Source of the DNA: Tyto alba
Lineage: Eukaryota; Chordata; Aves; Strigiformes; Tytonidae
Direction of reading: 5' to 3'
DNA: 64,000 nt
Assembly: GCF_018691265.1 (NCBI RefSeq)
Contig: NW_024881272.1
Location: 27,455,323-27,519,322, forward strand
Position numbers and translations under genes: made by a program. This document shows, piece after piece, positions 1-13,250 of this stretch (position 1 is its first letter; the number at the start of each line of letters is the position of its first letter). The notes below the pieces were generated by a model, which saw nothing but the letters and a program-made list of their open reading frames with translations, made no database searches and was not told where the DNA came from.

Positions 1-106
1 TTTTTTTTATTCCATAACTGGAATATCATGTAGCATGTCAGTTTTTCTGCTTTCTCCTTCATTGGAATTAAGCACCCTGCATGACTGCAGAGAAAGCTAC
101 CAGGGG

Positions 107-161
107 AAAAAAAAAAAAAAAACAAAAACAAAAAAAAAAACCAAACAAACAAACAAAAAAA
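107..161. repeat. A-rich simple repeat (A)n/(AAAC)n
   Basis: About 55 bases of almost pure A with interspersed C, beginning with a run of 14 A and ending in several AAAC units. The lysine-rich and phenylalanine-rich frames across it are artefacts of the repeat. Confidence 0.95.
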
Positions 162-3100
162 CCACCCAAGGCAATTTCTTTCCAACATATAGATTTGATA
201 CAAGGGGTGCCATGCACTGTGTATCTTAACAAATCATTAGAAGCTCTTTTTTCATTCAAACCTCTACAGTGGCTTGCATGCTATCATATCAGGAACCATA
301 TCAAAGACTGAATATATAAGACTATCAGATGTCAGTCTCAAAGAATTTCTCTATTTTGAGAGACTAGACATTGTTTATAATGGCCAAATACTAATTGTCT
401 TTCCTGGTCGTTCATGGTATTAGGCCCCATCAGCATGAGAAACCTCATCACATCACGTCCACTTGCACCTTCAGAAGAACGGTCCCTTCACAGCACTCTT
501 CTTTGCTCTGTCTCAGCCCAACATGCAGCCACACCCTACCATATTATAAAAAAATCGGTGAAAGCTGAGATTCATCAGTGCGCTGAGCAAATCTTCCAAA
601 GACAGATGGAGAATGTAGTGGGCAATTAAAACACCAGTCAGTTCCCATCAGCTCACCTATGAACCCTCAAGAAAAGCCTGGGAACTTTGGAAAACCTGAA
701 AGCAGTAACAACTTCAGCAGCTTTTGGGGCACAAGGAACCATGCTATAAGGGAGATTATGGGAGCTGCAGGACATCATGGAATCAAATACTGGTGGATCA
801 AAGTATCTGGCGATGAAACCAGACCAATCCTTACCTCCCCCCTCATCACCTTTTTCAGTGGAATAATTCCAGCATTTCATGGTTTTTGGCTCCATGAAGA
901 AAGAGATCACTATCAAATCCAGCAAAGTTTAAATCTAACATCTCCCATCTTCTGTCCTCTATTTAAAATACATATAAAAAAAAAGATACACATCCTTCCT
1001 TAGTGGAGTAAAACAAGAAGAATGCTTATCAACCTGGAAATCAGCAACCAAAGCATCCATGAACAGGATTAAAAATAAATCCTTAAAAGCTCTCTTTAAA
1101 AATGTCCCCTGAGGCTCTGGTGGCCACCAAAATGTTGCAGCATGAAATTTAGGAGGCAAGGTTGGTCTGTACCTCTTTAAACAAATCAGCATGCAATGCT
1201 TATAGTGATGCGGGTACAATCTTATCCATGCACCATTAAAAATTTTCTTCTTCCTTACCAATCTTCCATCCAACCTCTTCCCTCCTCTCCCTGCCCACCT
1301 CCAAACACATAATGGTTAAAATGGATGAAAAAATACAGTAACTAAAAAGTTCCTATAAATGAGGAACTGACATGACTATCTGTCGTTATGCATGTGCGTT
1401 CATAACTCTGTTTCAAAACCTATTCAAACCTGGATAGTCTTTTGTGGGGACAAATGAGGCTGCTGCCAGTTTTTCCCAAGTTATAAAATTTTCAGCATCA
1501 CAATAAATTGTGAGACAAGGAGGAGAGAAATTCAATTTAACAAGGAACTCGTAACTTTCCATTGAAGGAGTGCTCAATTGTGGGACAAGGAAGAAAGAGT
1601 GAGAGGTACAGTGTGCATCAATATCTTATCCCTTTCCTTCTGGGTTGTCCTTGTAGGCTTGTCCATAATTTACTCTCCCAGGGGAAATTTAGCACAAGTG
1701 TAGCAATTTTTCCTTTCATCCTGCTGACAGACTAAGCTAGCCTCAGAAAAAAAGGGGGATAAAAAAGAAAGAGAAAGGAAAGATCCATAGATATTATTTA
1801 CACTGCAGATCATGTATGATTTTTACCTTCAGATGTTCATATTTTGATAGTACTAACTGCACACTCACACACGCACACACACCAGGGCAGCATGATCAAT
1901 GGTATGGGTCAATAATCCCATTTCAGAAGCAGTCCTACTGCAGACTGAAATGAAACAGAGTAAAGTTTAAAGTAATGAAATGTGACAGAGCCACATTCAC
2001 TGCCATCCTCCAAATACAGAGAGAAATACATTTCTACATGCAGAAATCCAAACTGGCAAGTCAGATCTAGTCCTATAATAAACAAGGCTACACATAAGTA
2101 ATGAATGACTCTTACACTTAGGATTTGCCTTCTTCAATTAACTATAATATGATCTCACAAAGTCTGATTTTTGTTTGAGTATGAATGACTAACCTTCAGG
2201 CTTCCTTGTAAGTAAATGGCCTATCCCATTAATTCACAATATTAATAAAATCTTTTATTCTCTCTTTGTATTTGTTGTATTGCCAGTGATATTATAGCTA
2301 CATCAATTGGTTAAATCAATAAATGGTCTATAAACAATCACAACGCATTTAGTATCATAATTGTCAATGCATATCATTATATTGGACAGGGCTGGTGACG
2401 ACTAGCAAATCTGGTTTTGATCTATGAACAATCATAGACCTCTTTGAAGCTGCCCTTCTTTCAATATAAACATCAAAAGCAATACTACACATTATAAAGT
2501 GTGATCACTGAAACAATGGAAGCCACCATCCAAAGCACTGATCAGATTCAAAGGCTAGGAATAAGATGAGCTCCATGGGATCTGGGGTTTCCCTGTGGCA
2601 AGCTGTAGATCTAAGTATAAGGACATTCATTTGGTGGAGCTTTGCATCTCTGTATCAGAGAAGCTCACAGGAATAGGAAAACCAGCAGACCAGACATTAA
2701 GGAAATATACTCCTGAAAGGAACCTGCACATATGGGTGTCTTTTTCTTGTCCACTCTCTGGTTTTTACCCATTTCACAAATAAAATTCTATATTCTCTTA
2801 TGGATAAAATGAATGTTTTTGTGTATCACTATATTAGTCATTTACTTATCCTAATCCAGCCTTTCCATCCTACCTTTCATTTTCCCCACTTCTGCTTCAG
2901 GAAAGCTAATTTCCATTTCTATAAAATTAAACAGACAAGAAATGCAACTGATTTCTGCAGAAATAACTTCATGAAGCTTTTGACTTCAAAATGTCACTAG
3001 GATTTAAAAACTGGTAAACCCATAAATTCAATAAAACATATATTCAATGCATGAAGAGCTAAGTAAAGAAAATTCCCCAAAACTAGTAATTGAAGAATTA

Positions 3101-3300
3101 ACATGTAATGCAGATGTTTTTGATGGAAATTCAAAACAATAGGTATTACCCTAATAGTACCCAATCTTTTAATTGATGAACTAGAAGAAAAGGTGGAGGT
3201 ACTAGAGCTATCATCAGTCAGATAGTATGACACAGTTGGAAAGTATGAATATTCAATGATGATGAGGGGCAGGTTAATCCTAGAAACTGGGTCACTATGT
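162..3300. other. Intronic stretch with no recognised feature
   Basis: AT-rich sequence with a short CA-type microsatellite at about 1861-1882. Open frames of up to 114 codons at 653-1003 overlap on both strands and show no recognisable domain. I see no repeat family that I can name. Confidence 0.6.
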
Positions 3301-3309
3301 TATTTAGGC

Positions 3310-5790
3310 CAGTTCAAACTCTGTGTGATTTAGATGCAAGGAAATATGAAATCATACATTTATAAATAAATACCACAGACTACACCCACAGAACAAGTAA
3401 TCATGAAGAAATGGAAAGGAACCACCCATCTGGTAGGGATGTAAGTAAAAAATACAAATGAGTATTTATAAGATGAGATACAAACATCAACAGACATTAA
3501 GGGTAATAAAAATCACTTTATAGATACTCCAGTAAGAGGGATATCAAGGAAGAGACTAGCCCACTCCTTAAGAAAGGTATGGAACATGATAAATGATGCC
3601 AAAAAGACTAATTAATATATTTTTTTTTCACCTCAGTCTTTATTATAAGGTCAGTTCCAATCACGTAGTTATCACAATCAATATTGATGACAAAGGGCCA
3701 GACTTGAGCCTCAAATAAGGAAGGTAAAATATTCAGAGTACTTCGGTAAGGTGGATGTTTTCAAATGGGCTGAGTCTAATAAACGTCATCCAACAGTACT
3801 TAAAGAGCTAAGAATCTCGAAGTCATTAGGGTTTACCTCCGAGAGCTTAAAAAGGACAATGGAGAAACTGGAAGACCAAAATAAGGGAAAGTGTAATGTC
3901 TATCTTCAAAAAAAAAATTTTTTTTTTTTTTTAAAAAAAGCAAGCCTGACAATTATAAGCCAATCGGCTTATCTTCAATTCATGGAAAAATACTGAAACA
4001 AATAGCCAAACTATTTTTAAGTCACTGAAAGGTAATGAGGACATGTATAACATCCAACATGGATTTGTCAAGAACAATCATATCAAAGCAATCTAATTTT
4101 CTTCCCTGATCAGGTAACAGGCCTTGTGGACAGAGGAAAAGCATCAGATGTCATGTGTACTTAGGACTATTTTTGATCCTCTTCCACATAATAATCTTCT
4201 AGGCAAACCATGGAAGCATGATTCAGATGAAAACAGTAGAGTGGGTGCAACACTGATTCAGAAAATTGTACTCAGGGAGTGGTTAGCAATTTTTCTACCA
4301 ATATGAAAGGATATCACAAAGTGCGAATCTATGTGAGTCTCTCCTAGGTCTGGTAGCATTTAGTATTTTGATTAATGACCTAGAAAATAGCATCACAAAC
4401 GTATCTGCTGTGACAATATCCTCCTTGGAGGCATTATAAATACACTGGACAAGAAACCAGAATTCATAATAACCCTGGTGAATTTAAAGATCTGATTTGG
4501 AAACCATAGTGTTTGTTCAGTAGAGATAAACGCAAAGTACTGTATTTAGCCAAGAATAATTAACTGCTTGGGATGAAGAACCACTGACTCGGTAGCCATC
4601 ATGTAGAAAATGAGAAGATGTTGTGGATCACAATGTCATGGTGTCCAGAAAAGATGAGTGTCCTACTGCAATGGATAAATTAGGTATAGCTTGCAAGTCA
4701 CAGAAGAATCCGACTCAGCACTGGTAAAGCCGAGCTGCATTATTTCATCCAGTAAGAAACTGCACCTCCACAAAACAAGGACCAACTGGTGATAATCCAG
4801 AAGAAATTGATAGCCTAGAAAATATCACTATAAGTAAGAATTAGGGTTGTTAAAGAAGAAAAAGAAATATGGATATAAGCAAAATGTTGCTAAAAGAAAA
4901 GAAATAAACTCCGCAACATAACATCAAAAACAAACCACAAAATTCCTGAACTGCTCTTTGTGCTGATGTTAGGTAGGGCAAGACATACATGACTTAAAGA
5001 GCAGCCACAGAGATTGAGGCCAGATTTTAGGGAAAAAACTGTCAAGTAGTAAGAAGCAGGAAAGTGTAGAGAAGGCAGATTGCCTGTGGAAGTTCTGGAA
5101 TACTCCTCAAAAAAGCTATCAGAAATAACACAGAAATCTGTCTAGAATAAGTGCTGATCCTGCCATGCATCAAGAGGGATCAATATTACCCAAAGGTCCT
5201 TCTCAGTCCTGTGATCCATGAGCCCCACTGAAATGTTCCAGCAATGAGATCATTGCATGTACTGCTCAGGGAGCAGTGAATAGGATTAAATGCCTCATTT
5301 TTCCAAATATCATATGTGTAAAGCCGAATAAAATGATGGAAAATCTAGAACCTATAGTTTTAAAATGATGTTGAGAAATTGAGATAGATGCAGCAAGAAG
5401 CCACAGAAAATACTTGTGCAGAATAAAATACCTTGAAGTGAGAATCAAGTACTATGATATGTTACATTAGCATTAACTTCCCCTGTCTGTTCCCTCATTG
5501 AAATAAATTATCTCTTAATCTTGTAGTAAAAAAATTAGCTTCCAGAGGAAAACAAATAAATATATAATCCAAGATTAATTCAACTCAAAAATTAGATTTA
5601 TGTTTTTAACAGGGAGTGTAACCAGACACTGGAACAAATTACCAAAGGAAACAGTAGATACTCTGTTTCCTGATGCCATGAAATCAAAACTGGACACCTT
5701 CTTAAAAGACAGGCTTTAGTCATACATAGGTTAAAAGTTCAACACAAGGCAATACAGGTTTAATTTAACAGTCTGTGATGTCCTGAAGGG
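3310..5790 (+). mobile_element. Ancient decayed CR1 LINE sequence, ORF2 to 3' end
   Basis: CR1 is the dominant LINE of birds and reptiles. Several short blocks match, from memory, old amniote CR1 in plus orientation. At 4053-4074 is the block CCAACATGGATTTGTCAAG, the reverse-transcriptase QHGFVKN region. At 4370-4388 is GATTAATGACCTAGAAAAT, the INDLEN block after the catalytic region. At 5611-5650 is the 3' block ACCAGACACTGGAACAAATT. The frame is broken by many stops and indels, so it is a fossil. An A9/T14 tract interrupts it near 3909-3932. The block at about 3310-3400 resembles a more 3' part of ORF2 than what follows, so two fragments may be joined. The 5' limit is uncertain. Confidence 0.75.
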
Positions 5791-5799
5791 CTGCTACAA

Positions 5800-8036
5800 A
5801 TGTTCAAAGTCCAGAAAATAATTTAGAGTGAGCCTGAACATCTTATCTTATGAACAGAAGAGCCTCTACACCCATAGACCACTATAATTATTGAAACTAG
5901 AAAGTATTGTCATTGTCTCCACTACACATGGTCTTTTTATACACTGGACATTCTTTTTCCATAGCTGTACGAACTCAGAAATATCCTTTCCCACCAGAAC
6001 AATAGGAAATACAGAAAAAAATATATAAAAAAATCACATACTCCCCCAAAAACCCCAAACTTATTTCGTTTAAAACAACGGATGAGAATTTCTAGAAATC
6101 TAAATGGATAATTTGAAGGTATGTTTCTCCTCTTTAGAACTCTAAGTGTCTACCATTTAATGCGTTGTTTAGTCTGTATAAATTCTGCCTCCTTTAAGAG
6201 CAAAAGGATTAATAGTTTCAAATTCCAGTGTGTTGACCTTTATTCAACATTAAAATGCTTATTTGAGCATTCTGCCATGGTCCCAGTAAGCCTCTCTCTA
6301 ATGAAAACTGTAAGAGAAAGAAAGTTTAACTCCCATATGCCTGCAAATAAAATTATTTTGCATTAGGAGGTTTAGGGGATCTTTTCTGCACACACACAAA
6401 GTTAACATTGATGCAAAGAGCATTAAAACTACAGAGTATACATGCTATTACTCTGGTTACAGTTTGAATGTTAGATCAATATTAATGAAAATGATGAAGA
6501 ATAAAAATGGTTAAGAGCTTCTGTTCCCAAGTTACTGCCCTGAATGACAGTTATGACACCAAACAATTTCAAGCAAAGTAGAACAAAAGCAAATCATACT
6601 GGTTACTTCTGAAATAAGTTACAGAATTCTGCTTCCAAATACCAAAAGCTTGATGAAAACGAAAAAACAATTTGCATATCAGTATATATGGTCTTCTAAG
6701 ACAGGGAATCAAAGTAGGGAATAAGTGGGAAGACTGATTTTGGGTGATGCTGAGTAGTAGAAAGGGTAAGTTGTAAACACACCGGCTGACACAGCAGAAA
6801 CAGTTGGGGGGAAGTTAAAGGCCATAAAGAGTCTGGATACTGCTGCAGATCTTCAGGGCACTTTCTGAACCTAGAAAAGGAAGTGTCTTTACAGGCAGAT
6901 GGAAACTGAGAAAGCCTTGATCACACTGAATCTTTACTACTCTGATATTGATTAAAACAACAACTATGCAAAAAGCGAGGCATGGAAACATGTTTCTCAA
7001 GGCAGATTTTCATTCTTCCCTAGTTATCTGGGCAAGTTGCACAATCGAATGCAATATGAGCCATATAGAGATGGTACATAAAAGAAATTAAGACTGAAGC
7101 TAATTCTCAGCTAAGATTCTGTGGTAACACTCTTACCATATTTTGATTTTCCTGCATGAAAGATTACAGGCCAAAAATTTAAATATTGAAAAGTTTCTTG
7201 GTCAAAGATAGTTGTTACAAGAGTTTGTTGAATAAAAAAATTGCTCAGAACCTAAAGAGCTATGATAATTTCCCTAAAGGAAAAACATAATCAATAGCTT
7301 ACCTGAAGAGAAATATATTAAGCTATCACCTTTTGAAATGTAACAAACATTTAGCTAAGAATTACAAAGCGTGACATAAGTTAGTCATGACAAAGAAATT
7401 ATACATAGGACAAGTAAGAAAGAGCAGAATCAACTATGCAGGAATGTGAAGGTTTAAGAAGATAGGAATAGTAGGCAGGAAAATCAATCTATTGCATGAT
7501 GGTCATATGCAAAATAGCATGAGCAAAAACCCCAACTGTGAAGGGTGTTGCTGTGAAGGGAATCACACCATTATGCATCAGAGTGAATATTTCATCGTTC
7601 AAATTCAAATTTCCTTTGCAAATATTAACAAAAGCACAGAAAAAAATCCTACAAATGATTCTAGTGTTTTGCTAACAATGCACACAACTCCACAACTGCA
7701 AATATAATTAAAAATTCCTGACTCTCTTAGAAGTCTAACTTCACTGTCTAGCCAACAACCCTGAACATAGAATGACAGGCACAGAGTAAACCAGAATGGA
7801 GAAGGTAGAGATGGATTTACTTCTGCCTCTTAAACAACTTTAAATAAACATAAGTTACAGAAACAGGCATGCAAATGTTTTATACTAGTACTTAAAAAAG
7901 GACTTTCAAAGAGTTAATGTAACATAAATCTGTCACTGTCTACATTTCAATGCGTTTCACATAGATGTGATACAGCAATTTATTCAGCCTAAAGGCAAGA
8001 CGAGACATGCTCACAGTGAATAAAAGGAATAAACTT
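5800..8036. other. Intronic stretch with no recognised feature
   Basis: AT-rich, with scattered short open frames of 60-81 codons that show no domain. No named repeat recognised. Confidence 0.6.
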
Positions 8037-8059
8037 GGGGGGTGGGGGAGGGAAGGGGG
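8037..8059 (+). other. G-quadruplex-forming motif
   Basis: Four G runs of 6, 5, 3 and 5 are separated by loops of 1, 1 and 2 bases. The motif satisfies the usual G3+ with short-loop rule with room to spare and lies in a longer purine-rich stretch (to about 8076). It is on the strand opposite AGBL4 transcription, so the nascent RNA would be C-rich. Confidence 0.8.
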
Positions 8060-8079
8060 AAGGAGACAGAAAGAAGTGC

Positions 8080-11000
8080 TCTGGAAGGATTTTTTAAAAA
8101 ATAATGTTATTTTATCAGATATTGAAATTTTAAGTAATTGTTTTATTTTTTATTTTTAATCTAGCACTAAAAAAAAGCACAAAAGCTTTGTTTTAAAAAA
8201 TGCAATCGGTAAGTGACTGCAAAAATAACAGTGCCTGCCAAGAGCACTGGTGACTAAAGAAATATACAGTTTGGCTTACTCAGCAGTGCTCAAAAAAAAA
8301 TCTAGGAATCATTCTGGGTAGAATATGCATTTTTAATGAATAAAAAAGAAAATTAAAAAATCATTTCAACAAAGAAACAAGGCCCTGAAGTTTTCTCAAG
8401 CTCTGAAATATAATCATGCTGTTTTAGCCTCGGTCCTTTTTCATTCACATAGACTGTATAACAATGAAACACAACAAGCTTTAACTGAGCTCTCTGGATT
8501 TATATAGTAAAAAATGATAATACCCTATACCATCATTGCTTATTGCAAGAAATTAGCTGCCAGGACAACAATTGGTGGATACCTCCTATGTGCCACCTTA
8601 CACTACAAGGGACATACAGATTATTGTCAATCTATACAATAATTTACTCTTATTTCTGCCACAAATGTAGCATCTCAAATACAAACATTATCATATATCA
8701 AATCAAAATATCATTTGCCATAGCTTGTTGTCCATTCCATTGCAAATTGTATGCCCTGCAACTAACAAAACTAGTCTAAATTTATCTTCACAGCCTATGT
8801 GCGGTATGTTGGACTTGCAAAATGAAATAGGCAAAGCAGTAAAGTATGTTCCTGCTTTTTGCCGATTCTCAGCATAAATGTTTCCTCCTCTCTTAGTTGC
8901 TGGAAGACCAGCACGCTACAATCAACTTCCTCCTAGTTAGTTAAGATTCTTGCTTGCTTGCCTTTCTTCTCTAAATACAGTACTCTCGTGGGGCTATTGA
9001 TCAGTGACTAAAAAAAAGCCTGGATGAAACCCCTTTTTCTTTCCTTTCTTTTTTGTTATTGATATTTTTTTAAAAGGTCCTTTCATCTCCTCCTCTACCA
9101 TGAAAGCACTACTTGATGGAAATATAAGAATAATGAATCTAAAGCTGTTCAACACCAAACTACCTAGAAATGGAAAATATCCCCCTAGAATTCAGCCTCC
9201 TCCATTTCAGTGAGGCAGCACACACATGCTCCAATTATTTTATCAGTTACAACATTGGTAACTCAAGGAAATTCTGTTCCAGTCAATAGTGCTTCCACAG
9301 ATTATATGCCATTGAGAATGAGGGCAGAATTTGATCCACTTATTTTTGGTCATAAAAAACCCATGGATGATATGTAGAACATCAAAATATTAAATATATT
9401 TTTATAGTTTAAGGTTTATAGCCTCACACTGCTCCTGAAGACTCTACTTCCAAGCAGTTTATGCTATTATCAGGAAGGACTAATTTCAGCTGAACTTCTG
9501 AAAACAATTTCCCACTTCTCTGGTCATCCTTCCAAATGCACAAGTACCAGTGGTAGCTGAAAACAGAACAATAGATATTTAGCCTGCAGTGTTATATAAC
9601 CTGTCTGTTAACAAATGCAAGACGCAAAGTAAAGCCATGTAACCCAATTGAAACAGTTCGTACTGGAGGTTGATTTCCCTTGGGAACTGAAACATCAAGT
9701 AAGAAACTGAACCAGTTAAATATAACCTTTTCAAAGGGCAAAAGAATTCAAAGGTAATCAAGGATTTTTTTTTTCCTCAGAAGGGCATTTATAATTATAT
9801 TCCACTTTTATTTATAACAACCCTTTTAATGTTGGTACTACAAAAGAACTCCGCAGAAAACGAGCTTTGCTTTATATAACAGGATTCAATCTACACGTGG
9901 TTTTTATATGCAAAACATCTTCTACAGAAGCTGTACACTGACAAAGGCACATTTCCCTGAAGAAACAAGGAATATATTTTCAAAGTGGTTCATGAGGGTT
10001 TAGTCATGTGCCTTTCACTAGTATTGTAGGAGACTCAAGAAGAAATCCTTAACTTCTGCTTTTAGAAACCAATGGTAAATGACTACATATGATCCTACAG
10101 TGAGCTCAGATCTAGTGTTTAATTTCCTTTATTATCCTAGAATACACTTACCATTTTGCTTTGATCTACTAATTCCCAAGGAGACAGAAATAGGCCAGAT
10201 CCTAAACTGATTATTTCAGCTTCCTTTCCACTGGTTACTCAGGTATGAATTAAGAAATGGTGGGCATGAACTAAAAACTCATGGTCTCATAACTACATTT
10301 CAAAATTCAGCACCAGAGTGACCAGGTTGTTTGTGATTAATCATTTAAGATCCTAAGTTTTGTGTTCATGTTGTATTAGGAGAACAACAGTGGGAATTTC
10401 AGAGTGGGATCCAGTGGTGCACAAAGCCAAGGAGAAGGAAATCTGCAGCAAGGGGAAGGATAGATTTGGGTGAGTCAAGTTCTCTTACAAAAGGTCTGCT
10501 GGATGCTGTAGAAATTCATCATATAGAAACCTGCCTCTGCATATACTTCTACACATCTAGCAGATACTCACACAATATCATACTGTAGTCTGTTGCCCTT
10601 GCAAAATAAAAAAAAATCTAAAGGACAGATCTTGACACAGCCGGAGATGCTCTCAAATTACACTATACAGATTAAAAACAAGCAGGATTTTCCCAGGATG
10701 ATATCAATTATTGATCTATCACATTGCTCATGTTGCCCAAATACTAGTAACATTACTATACAAAAATATCTGTACAAAACTGCCCTACTAAATATATTCC
10801 ACAAAGAAAAAAAGTTAATTTAATCTCAGAATTAAATAAGAGACGTTCTGTTTGAATAGCATCAAGCATGCAGAATCCACTGTGGATTCCAACATATATA
10901 CCCACTCAAACTCTCAGCAGAGAAACTGCATACGTGCGAATGCCAGACAGAGGCAACAGGGCCAGCTACCCACAACAGGCAATCTGTTGAAACACTAAGA

Positions 11001-13176
11001 AACCGGTATTAGATGCTTTAGTCAAAATGCTGTAGGTTATTAATCACAGCTTTGGGGTTTCTGACAGGATGTTTTGATAAAATAAGTCTATTTTAAGTGA
11101 CTGTAATGAAATACTAACCCATTTTTGAAGGGCTTTTAAGATGTTTTTAAGAAGTTTCAGATCAAAGACTCAGTTAATGTAACCTCCATGCATTAAATAT
11201 TTAGTACTTACTCAGTCACTTGAGCACTCAGACATCTTGACATTGTAAAAGAGGGAGAGGGAAATTGAGTTTAAGTCAGTATTGCACAGGGGGATTTTTC
11301 AGTTTTTATGTTAAAATCTCAGGCATGTAATTTTAATACAAAGGGGTCTGTTTTTTTACCACAGTATATGCACCACCCATTAAAAGAATTCTTTATGCAC
11401 CTGCATAGATAGGAGAATAAATCTTCTATAGAATCATCTCAGTAGAAACTGTTGTGCTGGGATTAACATCACGATTGAACATAATCTATCTCTGAGCTCT
11501 CTGATGGATGGAACCAAACACACACTCTTCTCCTTCCAGAACAGCTAGGCACTTGCAAGGAGCACAGACTTTTAACAAGGGCAGCTAGATTTAAGTAAGG
11601 TTTTTTAGATATTTGCATTACGTGACTATAAGACATTTCCTCTTTCTAGCATCCCTGAATTCCAACAGTTGCTCTTCACTGTTTCATTTCTTCTAAGGGA
11701 CACACTTGGAGGTCATCAATACAGATCAGGATGAGGGAAATCATCCTACTTAGGGACTTACTAAACTATATGTGTTAAATTAATAGACTGCAAATTATTA
11801 GGAGCTGGATAACCATTCTGGAAATGTAACACTATATAAACTCTAGAATTTCTCAAGCATCACATTTCTTGTGAAAGTGCACTGAGTGTAGTAGGAACTT
11901 GCAGATAACCTCAAGCAGAATGAAGACACTCCTGAGTGCATTTCTTGACTCACTTGCAGAGGATTATAGACATTAAAATATTTTAAATTGTCTTTGAAAC
12001 TATTGTCATGAACTATCATTGACCCATATTAGTATCTAGTTGCAGAACCAAGATACATATTGCGTATTTCAATCCTGTTTAACACAAACATGTTCGCATT
12101 CAAGTTCTTCAATATGCACAGCTGCTCTAAGACTCTTGTATTTCAGTCATTCATAATCTACAAAGAAAAGGAATAACCTTAGCTCCAACATTACCAATAT
12201 ATGGGAAAAAAAAACAAACAAACAGTTCTGCATATCTTCCATTCATCACAGGCATTTTCCCAAACTTACATGGGAATGACTGGATCCTAATTTGAAGTTC
12301 AAAAAGCTAAATCTGACCTCTGAAGTAACAGTAGCAATACATACTCCCAAATCTGATAAGCTTCGTCATTATGTGACCCTATTTGTCGTAAGTGTCTTTT
12401 GAATGTTAAGCAAGCACAAAGGCTGTATGTCATCGTGGGCTCATCTGTGACACTGAAAGACAAACAGCTACTGAAAACATCTACATGTTTCTTACGGTAA
12501 CTGAATGACCTCATCTATTTTCCTCAAAGATTTATGTCCAGTTTTTCCCTGCTTTTACTCCTGGCCATGGCTCTGGAGCTCCTGTTTTCACTGCTATATT
12601 ACATTATATGAACCCGAGGTGCAGGAAGATGCACAGTGATTTTACAGGAAATAGGCATTTCTTTGTACATAACCTTAACATTTCTTAAGAATGGTTACCT
12701 CTGTATGTATGCGACTGTGAGAAATCAAGGTGATACTTGAAGAATTTAGTTCCATGAAAGTAGATGTCTAAAGACTTTCCAGAATCTTTGAAGTGAATGA
12801 TATTCTCAAAACTAGTAGGAAACTTAGGAAGAGACAAATAATTTGGTTAATTCTGAAACAACTTTGAGAAAACTATTTGGATGTAATCTAGGAGAACTTT
12901 TGTTGTAATGGAACACAGAACAGAAGTCGGATATCAGATCTCCTTGCACCACTGCCTCTGTAACAGACATATTCAGAAGGAAGCCAACTTTGATGGAGAG
13001 AGACCAAGGAGACTGTGACAAATGCTTCAGTGTAGGTATCATGAGAAATGAAAGAAACAATGGAGATAGTTTTTATAATAGTGAAAAAAAATCTTAAAAA
13101 GCCTTTGACAAATTTTATAGAAAATGCAATATAATGAAGTACCGAGTTTTACTGTGGCACTTTAAGATGCACTATG

Positions 13177-13181
<5 letters not shown>
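8080..13181. other. Intronic stretch with no recognised feature
   Basis: AT-rich DNA without a recognisable exon, RNA gene or named repeat. Open frames are at most 78 codons and look random. Confidence 0.55.

Positions 13182-13213
<32 letters not shown>
13182..13213. repeat. Poly-A tract (32 A)
   Basis: An uninterrupted run of 32 A followed by a purine-rich tail to about 13250. No element recognised immediately upstream, so I do not call it a retrotransposon tail. Confidence 0.95.
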
Positions 13214-13215
<2 letters not shown>

Positions 13216-13250
13216 AAATGAGGGGGGAAAAAAGAAAGGTAAAAGAGAGG

